Assembly: GCA_964461295.1 (NCBI GenBank)
Contig: CAYWTX010000369.1
Span: 1 to 10,758 of the forward strand
Origin: CAYWTX01 sp964461295
GTDB lineage: Bacteria > Planctomycetota > Phycisphaerae > SM23-33
DNA length: 10,758 nucleotides
Direction: 5' to 3'
The notes under the pieces are model-generated. The model made no database searches and had not been told where the DNA came from. It saw only the letters and a program-made list of their open reading frames with translations. The stretch's first letter is position 1; every line of letters begins with the position of its first letter. This document shows, piece after piece, positions 6,228 to 10,758 of the stretch. A program made the position numbers and the translations under genes.

Positions 6228-7619
6228 TCACGATCCACCCACTTTCCCTCTAGGCAACTGCACAATAGGTCGAAGAATGTTGACATCAGCGTGCCTTGGA
6301 TCAAGGCCCGGCCCGCTTGGCTCCCCAACCTCGACCAGCACAGTATCAGGACGCCGTCGGTACCAGCGGTAAACCAAGAAGCAAGCATCGCCGGCTGCCA
6401 GGAGGAAGCCCGCCATTGGGTGCATTAGCTTTGCAAGTGAAGCCGCGACACGGGCCACGCCCAGCATCAGAGCAGGGTCCGCCTTCCCGACGCGCTGCAC
6501 TATTGCCTTGAGTATCCCTCTTTCATCACCATTGGCCCTGCGCACACGCTGGACAAGAGCGTCTCCGTACGCGCCCAACCGGCTCCGCACCTCTCCCTCG
6601 TTGGCTGATGTTGGGGTTACTTGCCAAACACCTAGCGCACAAAAGTAAGCCGCACCTAGTTCATTCCTGATCGCCAAGAGGTCTTGGGGGGGAACCCTGA
6701 GAAGCGACGCGATCTGGGGCATTGGGACTTCCACCAGAATTCTCTCTCCTTCGGCCGTACCAGAGCCAACCGAATGTCCCGCGCGCAACAGACTAGCAAG
6801 CATGGCTCCCTCAAGCGGGTTGTATCCTGGAAAGTTGGGCGTGGCCCCGAGGGCTATCGCTTGGTTGTATTGATAGATGTCGGTGATCCATCTGAAAAAA
6901 TAGTGAAGAGCATTTTGCTTGTGAACAGGGACTCCCCTGACGAAGAACTCGGCAATGTCGTCGATCTCTCCCAGTCCCCTGACGATCTTGAGTTGACGGG
7001 CCACTGAACTCATGAGGCACCCGCGTCGCAACCCACTGCCTGCATCTTTAGCGGTCTGCCGGATGGCCATCTCCACGCAACCACATCGCCAGCCCTCTGT
7101 TTGCTTCCAAAGCTCGCCCAAAGTGTGCTGTTGGACTCCGCAACCCCCGGGCAGAAGGGGCGGGTCTGTGGCCATCAGAATAGTCCGCACCAAGTGTTCG
7201 TATCCCTCGGACACATTCCCTTCGGGCCAGTTCCCACACCTGAATTGGGTAGTTCGCGTCAGAGCACTGTCGAGCCGCTTTGCGGTTGCCTCCGCATCTT
7301 CCCGAATGCCACGAAGAGGCCTGCTTCCGTCACCGGTCCCCCTTACGACGGCGAGCGCCCGACCAAAGTCCTTGCAGTCCTTATCTCTGAAGGAAGGCAT
7401 CACGACGCCGGTCTGAAGCCCTGCTTCCAGAAGAGTCAGGCTCTTGTTGCATAGGTGCCTAGCGATGCCCCCCGAGGCGAAGAAGAAGCTATCCGGTATG
7501 AGTATCCCGGGCTGAAGCAGGAGGTTCAAGACGAGACTTCGCTCAAAAGCACCGTCGTCTAGGTATGTCTCCAATTGTCTGTCAGCTGCGGACAAGTACA
7601 CGTACGGGTCGGGCGTCAT
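6228..7619 (-). CDS. Protein of unknown function, probably horizontally acquired
   Basis: About 463 residues, with no family I recognise. Two adjacent ATG codons begin at 7622 and 7619. The ribosome binding site GAGGA lies only 1 nt before the first, so the second is favoured. The N-terminal part contains the stretches LNLLLQPGILIPDSFFFASGG and LLEAGLQTGVVMPSFRDKD and is largely helical. The middle carries charged and aromatic segments (HYFFRWITDIYQYNQ). One hydrophobic stretch near residues 398-423 (AGFLLAAGDACFLVYRW) ends in RRR and could be a membrane anchor or a buried helix. Codons are far less biased to G/C in third position than in the neighbours, and the gene sits alone between inverted copies of the GGGCGCGTCCC palindrome. 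This suggests a transferred accessory gene. A defence or toxin role is conceivable but no catalytic motif supports one. Confidence 0.75.
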   Translation of the reverse strand: MTPDPYVYLSAADRQLETYLDDGAFERSLVLNLLLQPGILIPDSFFFASGGIARHLCNKSLTLLEAGLQTGVVMPSFRDKDCKDFGRALAVVRGTGDGSRPLRGIREDAEATAKRLDSALTRTTQFRCGNWPEGNVSEGYEHLVRTILMATDPPLLPGGCGVQQHTLGELWKQTEGWRCGCVEMAIRQTAKDAGSGLRRGCLMSSVARQLKIVRGLGEIDDIAEFFVRGVPVHKQNALHYFFRWITDIYQYNQAIALGATPNFPGYNPLEGAMLASLLRAGHSVGSGTAEGERILVEVPMPQIASLLRVPPQDLLAIRNELGAAYFCALGVWQVTPTSANEGEVRSRLGAYGDALVQRVRRANGDERGILKAIVQRVGKADPALMLGVARVAASLAKLMHPMAGFLLAAGDACFLVYRWYRRRPDTVLVEVGEPSGPGLDPRHADVNILRPIVQLPRGKVGGS

Positions 7620-7622
7620 CAT

Positions 7623-7925
7623 GTCCTCTTCAATGCACGAATAACGGGGACACCTGGATAACAGGGACGCCTTATCAATTACGTTCGATGGACCAACTGC
7701 CTATCGCCGGGCAACCGGCGACTGGCCTACCCATGGTTGTCAACGTGCCCTGTATCCGCATGGGAACAATAGAGCTTCTGTTCGACCGGCGTCAAGAGAA
7801 TCCTGCGCGATTCAGCCGCCAGCGGCCAGCTTCCAGCGGCCAGTGGCGGAGACCGGGGACCAGCCGGCGCAGGCTTTGGAGCGGGAGAACTAGGGACGCG
7901 CCCTGGAAAAACTAGGGGAAAACTC
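7623..7925. other. Upstream region of the accessory gene, small repeats and hairpin
   Basis: No gene is supported. It contains paired short motifs GGGGACACC (7648-7656) and GGGACGCC (7665-7672), and a hairpin CGCCGG-GCAA-CCGGCG (7705-7720) with a GNRA-type loop. AGCGGCCAG occurs twice (7821-7829 and 7835-7843), and there are degraded CTAGGGACGCGCCC elements at 7890-7925. The mix resembles remnants of small mobile or REP-like elements. No clear promoter for the minus-strand gene was found. Confidence 0.45.
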
Positions 7926-7941
7926 GGGACGCGCCCTAGTT
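7888..7941. repeat. Two GGGACGCGCCC palindrome elements
   Basis: ACTAGGGACGCGCCCTGG (7889-7906) and CGGGACGCGCCCTAGTTTTG (7925-7944) are separated by a shortened AACTAGGGG. Their centre reads ACGCG, the reverse complement of the CGCGT centre in the 5981-6107 array, so the two clusters bracket 6108-7888 in inverted orientation. The second element is the left edge of the copied segment starting at 7926 and corresponds to 111. Confidence 0.7.
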
Positions 7942-8320
7942 TTGTCTCGCTAACCGTGCCCCGAATCGAGTATTGCAGGCTTCCCCACGATTGCGCACCC
8001 CGATGTCTTCGCCCGATGTTCGCCCAACCGCCGTCCGCCGTCGGCCCGATCCCAGTTCGCCGTCTCGTCGGCGACCCCCATGCCGCTCGCGGCCCTGCCC
8101 CAGGTGCGCTTGCCCGGAGGCTTACCACTACTCCGTGAACACGTCCACGGACTGCGGCCGATCCTCGAGCACGGTGACTTCACGTCCCGGTTTCAGCGCT
8201 GCCTCCGGCGTGGACGGCGCCAGGTCCAGCAGCACGGGCGTCTGGGCGGCCAGCGATACGGTCGTGTCCTTTGCCTTGGCGCCGTCTCCGGCGCTGACGG
8301 CCAACTTGCCCTCCCCGGCC
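7926..8320. repeat. Duplicated segment A, rearranged copy
   Basis: This is a copy of 111-506, about 97% identical. It stops at CCGGCC (8315-8320), where the parent reads CCAGCC (501-506). From there the sequence continues as metB (segment B), so the two segments lie directly adjacent here although about 5 kb apart in the parent. Confidence 0.9.
8128..8317 (-). pseudogene. 3' fragment of the four-repeat secreted protein gene
   Basis: Sixty-two codons and the stop match residues 287-348 of the protein at 314-1360, that is almost exactly its fourth repeat. The one amino-acid difference is glycine in LKPGREV where the intact gene has R330. The other repeats have (A/G)R at this place, so the fragment probably keeps the ancestral residue. 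The remaining differences are silent. There is no start codon or ribosome binding site: upstream it runs into antisense metB sequence. It is a dead remnant. Confidence 0.88.
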
Positions 8321-8526
8321 TGAAACTGTGCTACATCGCCCCCAGCCTCGGCGGCGTGGAAACCCTGATCACCCACCCCGCCACCGTGAGCTACTACCGC
8401 AACACGCGCAAAGAACGCTACGCCCTGGGCATCACCGACACGCTCGTCCGCCTTGCCGTGGGCGTCGAGGACGCCGCCGACATCCAGGCCGACCTGGACC
8501 AGGCCCTCCGCCGGGCGATGCGCTGA
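8316..8526 (+). pseudogene. 3' fragment of metB (last 68 codons)
   Basis: The reading LKLCYIAPSLGGVETLITHP through to the stop is identical in protein to the C-terminal end of the gene at 4519-5727. Only two bases differ (GAG/GAA and AAG/AAA, both silent). The PLP lysine, the aspartate and the whole PLP-binding domain are missing, so it cannot be a working synthase. It follows directly on segment A with no ribosome binding site. A frame open from 8080 runs through the join but looks accidental. Confidence 0.9.
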
Positions 8527-8572
8527 ATCGCTGATCGCCGGGTGCACGGCCCTTCCTGCGTCGCCTCTTGGG

Positions 8573-8604
8573 CCTGAAGGGCTGACATAGGACAGCCCTT
8601 CAGG
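8573..8604 (+). other. Perfect 12-bp hairpin, copy of the metB 3' hairpin
   Basis: CCTGAAGGGCTG (8573-8584) pairs perfectly with CAGCCCTTCAGG (8593-8604) around ACATAGGA. In the parental copy (5774-5805) one pair is broken by a C/C mismatch. It lies 48 bp upstream of the cold-shock promoter and would insulate it from transcription through the pseudogene if it works as a terminator, though no T-run follows. Confidence 0.5.
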
Positions 8605-8651
8605 TTGAGGAAACGCCGCAAGAACGGCCGTGGACTCCGTTCGCGCCCCTC

Positions 8652-8680
8652 TTGACACCCTCTCCGGTTGCGGCGAGAAT
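8652..8680 (+). promoter_or_regulatory. Sigma-70-like promoter of the cold-shock gene
   Basis: A perfect TTGACA (8652-8657), a 17-base spacer and GAGAAT (8675-8680) match the layout of the hydrolase promoter at 1470-1498. Transcription would start near 8687, leaving a leader of about 210 nt before the ATG at 8899. The -35 starts just 2 bp after the duplicated segment ends. Confidence 0.65.
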
Positions 8681-8686
8681 GCCTGT

Positions 8687-8898
8687 CGACAGAAGGACGG
8701 GCGGGTGGTTTCTGGGCAGCGTGTGCCTTCCCGCCAGAGGCGGCCCTGGCGGCATCCGGGGCGCCCGCGAAAGAGCTTTGGCTTTGACGGCACGTCCGAC
8801 AGGTCCCTGGGCCGCCGTGACCCGTGTGGCCGCTTGGCAAGGACGTCCATGTGTGCTGGGGCGCGTCCTGCCGATGCCGGCTGCATAGGGAGCAACCG
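8687..8898 (+). promoter_or_regulatory. Long 5' leader of the cold-shock gene
   Basis: About 210 nt without a supported gene lie between the predicted start point and the ATG. Long structured leaders are known for cspA-type mRNAs, where they control stability and translation with temperature. I see GC-rich stretches able to pair but cannot define a cold-box or a specific fold by eye. Confidence 0.4.
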
Positions 8899-9102
8899 AT
8901 GGCGAACGGGAAAGTGAAGTGGTTCAACAACACCAAGGGCTTCGGCTTCATCACCTCTGATGACGGCACGGACTTCTTCGTCCATCACACCGACATCATG
9001 GGCGACGGGTTCCGCACCCTCGAGGAAGGCGAGGCCGTCGAGTTCGAAGTGGCCCAGGGCCCCAAGGGCCCCAAGGCGGCGAACGTGAAACGCGCCGTGT
9101 AG
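8899..9102 (+). CDS. csp: Cold-shock domain protein (CspA family)
   Basis: A 67-residue single cold-shock domain, the usual length for the family. It binds single-stranded RNA and DNA and acts as an RNA chaperone in the cytoplasm. The N-terminal GKVKWFN is followed by RNP1 KGFGFI (13-18) and RNP2 FFVHHT (26-31, FVHHTDI). The aromatic residues W8, F15, F17, F26 and F27 that stack on bases are all present. GGGAG (8888-8892) sits 6 nt before the ATG, and earlier in-frame ATGs lack a site. The gene has its own promoter, a long leader and an intrinsic terminator, so it is monocistronic. Whether it is cold-induced or constitutive cannot be told from the sequence. Confidence 0.97.
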   Translation: MANGKVKWFNNTKGFGFITSDDGTDFFVHHTDIMGDGFRTLEEGEAVEFEVAQGPKGPKAANVKRAV

Positions 9103-9124
9103 CACGAGAAACCGGAACTGTGGA

Positions 9125-9151
9125 CGCCGCCGAAGAGGCGGCGTTTTTTTT
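9125..9151 (+). terminator. Intrinsic terminator of the cold-shock gene
   Basis: CGCCGCC (9125-9131) pairs with GGCGGCG (9137-9143) around GAAGA and is followed by eight T (9144-9151). It lies 22 bp after the csp stop codon and ends 2 bp before the stop codon of the convergent peroxidase gene. The T-run is only on the csp side, so it mainly serves csp. Confidence 0.92.
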
Positions 9152-9152
9152 C

Positions 9153-9785
9153 TCACTTTCCCGCGGCGGCCTTCGCCGCGGCGATTGCGGCCGCATAGTC
9201 CGGTTCGGCCGACACCTCGGGCACGATCTGCACGTACTTGATCTTCGCGTCCGGGCCCACCACGAACACGGCGCGCGCCAACAGTCCCGTCTCCTTCATC
9301 AGCACGCCCCACGCCCCGCCGAACGCGCGGTCGCGGAAATCCGACACCGTCGTGAGGTCCTTGATCCCTTCGCCCGCACACCACCGCTTCTGGGCGAAAG
9401 GCAGGTCCATGCTCACGGTCAGGATGCTCACGCCCTCAAGAGCGGCCGCCTGCTCGTTGAACTTCCGGGTCTCACGGCTGCACACGGGCGTGTCGAGCGA
9501 AGGCACCGAGGCGACGATCCACACCTTGCCGCCGCCCTGGAAGCGGAAGTCGTTCATGTCGTTTCCGACGGCGACAAACGCCGGCGCGGCGTCGCCCTCT
9601 TTCAGCGCCGGCCCCAGCAGCGTGATCGGCTTGCCGCGCAGCGTCACCACCGCCGGCCGCTCCTGCTGCCCCGCCGAGGCCCCAGGCGCCGCGCTGCCCG
9701 GGGGCGGCCCGCCCGCCCTGCAGCCCACAAGAAGCGCGCCGGTCGCCAACAGCATGCACGCGGATACCAGAACCTTGCTGTTCAT
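9153..9785 (-). CDS. tpx: Thiol peroxidase (Tpx-type atypical 2-Cys peroxiredoxin), predicted lipoprotein
   Basis: A 210-residue protein. The start at 9785 follows AAGGAAGG at a 7-nt spacing and opens a lipoprotein signal: a hydrophobic stretch ending in lipobox LVGC with C22 as the lipidation site. A Gly/Pro/Ala-rich linker (23-43) precedes the Tpx domain. Landmarks are SLDTPVCS with peroxidatic C102, VSMDLPFAQKRWC with resolving C136, and R134. The 34-residue spacing of the two cysteines equals that of E. coli Tpx (C61 and C95). ARAVFVV and EPDYAAA near the end also fit. It would reduce hydrogen peroxide and lipid hydroperoxides, forming an internal disulfide. E. coli Tpx is a soluble protein without such a signal, so membrane anchoring outside the cytoplasm is unusual and raises the question of its reductant. 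It is convergent with csp. Confidence 0.93.
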   Translation of the reverse strand: MNSKVLVSACMLLATGALLVGCRAGGPPPGSAAPGASAGQQERPAVVTLRGKPITLLGPALKEGDAAPAFVAVGNDMNDFRFQGGGKVWIVASVPSLDTPVCSRETRKFNEQAAALEGVSILTVSMDLPFAQKRWCAGEGIKDLTTVSDFRDRAFGGAWGVLMKETGLLARAVFVVGPDAKIKYVQIVPEVSAEPDYAAAIAAAKAAAGK

Positions 9786-9817
9786 ATACGTACCTTCCTT
9801 TCCATCAGCGTCAGAAC

Positions 9818-9823
9818 ATGATA
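9818..9823 (-). promoter_or_regulatory. Possible -10 element of tpx
   Basis: On the minus strand TATCAT matches TATAAT at five of six positions, about 32 bp upstream of the start codon. No convincing -35 is found 16-18 bp further upstream, so this is a candidate only. Confidence 0.35.
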
Positions 9824-9860
9824 GGCCGGCCTCGCCGCATTCGCGCCACCCCGCTGCCCC

Positions 9861-9889
9861 TTGCCTGGGCCCGACGGCGGCGGTATTGT
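9861..9889 (+). promoter_or_regulatory. Possible promoter of the 110-aa protein gene
   Basis: TTGCCT (9861-9866), a 17-base spacer and TATTGT (9884-9889) each match the consensus at four of six positions. The predicted leader is about 60 nt. It is divergent from tpx within the 170-bp gap. Confidence 0.4.
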
Positions 9890-9955
9890 GGAAGGCGTTC
9901 CGGTGCGCCATGTCAGCCGCATAGCGGCATCGCGGCAGAGGAAGTAGGTGAAGCC

Positions 9956-10288
9956 ATGTCGAAAAAGGAAGAGCCGGGAACTGGGATCATGATCCCCAAA
10001 TCGATCTGGGACAAGGCGCTGGAGGTGATGATGAAGAATGCCGAGCCCGGTTTGCGCGTGGTCAACTCGCCCGTCTCCGTGCAGTTGCAGGACGGCAAGA
10101 TCGTGCAGCACCTTCGCGTCGGCTGGAACAGGGAGATCAAGCTCCGCAAGGCGACCGAGGACAAGGGCGGCAAGGAGGAGCGATGGCGGTCGGGGGAACT
10201 GCACTTCACCTCGCATGACATCGTCGGGATGTCGATCCGGCGCAAGGCGCTGCTGGGCTTGCTGAAGAAGGAAGTCTGGTACTTCTGA
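9956..10288 (+). CDS. Small hypothetical protein, 110 residues
   Basis: The ATG at 9956 follows AGTAGGTG at about 5 nt. I recognise no family. It is soluble, without signal peptide or membrane segment, and basic, with many lysines and arginines. A phrase MIPKSIWDKALEVMMKNAEPG opens the fold, and strands VSVQLQDGKIVQHLRVGW, WRSGELHFTSHDIVGMSIRR and an end LLGLLKKEVWYF follow. The alternating strands with a final aromatic tail suggest a compact alpha/beta domain. It is divergent from tpx and followed by a gap with another promoter, so it appears to be a single-gene unit. Codon use fits the neighbours and supports it as real. Confidence 0.7.
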   Translation: MSKKEEPGTGIMIPKSIWDKALEVMMKNAEPGLRVVNSPVSVQLQDGKIVQHLRVGWNREIKLRKATEDKGGKEERWRSGELHFTSHDIVGMSIRRKALLGLLKKEVWYF

Positions 10289-10394
10289 ACATCGCCAAGG
10301 GCCGATCGCTGCCAGGAGGGCTGGGCTCTGCTTTCTGCCCCGCGGCACGGCACGAGGGAGTGTACCGGGAAGCGATTCCGCGCCGAATCCAGGC

Positions 10395-10423
10395 TTGACG
10401 GAATCGCCAACGCCTGAGAAAGT
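10395..10423 (+). promoter_or_regulatory. Possible promoter of the last, partial gene
   Basis: TTGACG (10395-10400) has a strong -35 character. At 17 bases' distance lies GAAAGT (10418-10423), and at 15 bases GAGAAA, related to the GAGAAT seen at the other two promoters. The leader of about 75 nt to the ATG at 10502 contains the hairpins GCAGGC-GTTC-type (10436-10451) and GGGC-AGC-GCCC (10459-10469). Confidence 0.45.
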
Positions 10424-10501
10424 GGAACGGACGCCGCAGGCGTTCGCCTGCCGTCCAAGGGCAGCGCCCAAGGGTTGTTCGTCGGAAAGGATGCCGTACC
10501 C

Positions 10502-10758
10502 ATGGCCTGTGTTACGTTCGCACCCTCACGCTCACTTGACTTCGGAATGGCCCTGCGCCTGCTCGACGGAGGCGAGCAACCTCTTCAGGCGACCGGCAGC
10601 CAACCGCTCGGCGACGGCATGTTGTGGACGTTCGCCGCCGACGGCATCACGGCCGAGGTGACGTCGGCCCCCGCCGCGACCGCGGGCGACGGACACGCGG
10701 GAATGGTGCTGGACTTCGCATTCGACTGCCAGCCGCAGCGGCTGGCCCAGATCGACGC
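10502..10758 (+). CDS. Partial gene of unknown function, N-terminal end
   Basis: An open frame of 85 codons runs to the window edge without a stop. The ATG at 10502 follows GGAAAGG (10484-10490) at 11 nt, slightly long. A rival ATG at 10491 opens a frame that stops at 10661 and has poorer composition. The visible part has no signal peptide. It alternates short hydrophobic strands with Gly/Asp turns (MLWTFAADGITAEVTSAP, GMVLDFAFDCQPQ), typical of a beta-sandwich beginning. Carbohydrate-active enzymes often start this way, but nothing visible identifies this one. The product cannot be named from this fragment. Confidence 0.6.
   Translation, partial: MACVTFAPSRSLDFGMALRLLDGGEQPLQATGSQPLGDGMLWTFAADGITAEVTSAPAATAGDGHAGMVLDFAFDCQPQRLAQID

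Larger units (their letters stand above)
8316..8649. repeat. Duplicated segment B, rearranged copy
   Basis: This is a copy of 5517-5850 joined directly to segment A at CGGCC (8316-8320). It ends at TTCGCGCCCC (8640-8649), two bases before the TTGACA of the cold-shock promoter. Confidence 0.9.

Noticed and set aside
8080..8526. Plus-strand fusion frame ending in the metB C-terminal part, as a functional short protein
   Set aside because: The first half is antisense to the secreted-protein fragment, there is no ribosome binding site, and the catalytic domain is missing.
8128..9384. Long minus-strand open frame (418 codons) across the scar, the csp gene and the csp leader
   Set aside because: It is antisense to the metB fragment and to csp, has no ribosome binding site at its start, and only its last 62 codons come from a real gene. 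Its openness is due to high GC content and the fused fragment.
9785..9911. Upstream extension of the tpx frame by 42 codons
   Set aside because: The ATG at 9785 has a strong ribosome binding site and directly opens a lipoprotein signal; the extension would bury it.
10491..10661. Alternative ATG at 10491 for the last gene
   Set aside because: Although closer to the GGAAAGG site, this frame ends at 10661 and has an unlikely composition, while the frame from 10502 stays open to the window edge.

Overview
The window reads as ordinary chromosomal DNA from an uncultured, very GC-rich bacterium. A secreted clan GH-A type glycoside hydrolase, a lipoprotein thiol peroxidase and a plant-like cystathionine gamma-synthase would fit a Planctomycetota-type or similar environmental lineage. 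This taxonomic guess is weak because the window has no rRNA or other marker gene.

Layout. At 1-313 there is gene-free DNA with a 66-bp-period direct repeat and a palindrome. A divergent gene pair follows. On the minus strand (314-1360) is a secreted protein built of four degenerate repeats. On the plus strand (1550-4111) is a large secreted glycoside hydrolase-like enzyme. Each has its own recognisable sigma-70-like promoter in the gap between them. A 407-bp gap with two strong GC hairpins leads to a cystathionine gamma-synthase (4519-5727). Then comes an insertion-like region (about 5851-7925). It holds an array of short palindromes and one minus-strand gene of unknown function (6228-7619) whose base and codon use differ visibly from its neighbours.

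The most striking structure is at 7926-8649. This mosaic consists of a copy of 111-506 (3' flank and last repeat of the secreted protein gene) joined to a copy of 5517-5850 (last 68 codons of the cystathionine gamma-synthase gene plus its 3' flank). Both halves are about 97% identical to their parents by my hand count. The join lies in a shared CGGCC/AGCC. The simplest reading is a tandem duplication of the whole 5.7-kb block, then loss of about 5 kb from the second copy.

Downstream, a promoter begins 2 bp beyond the end of the duplication and precedes a long leader and a cold-shock protein gene (8899-9102) with a textbook terminator. The convergent neighbour is a thiol peroxidase lipoprotein (9153-9785). 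Divergent from that is a 110-aa protein of unknown function (9956-10288), and a final partial gene (10502 to the window edge) has its own promoter-like sequence.

Promoters before the hydrolase and the cold-shock gene share TTGAC(T/A), a 17-base spacer and GAGAAT, so they probably show the host's housekeeping consensus. I saw no CRISPR array, tRNA, rRNA or intact transposase. The genes look mostly monocistronic; only the divergent secreted pair suggests a shared role, in extracellular polysaccharide use.
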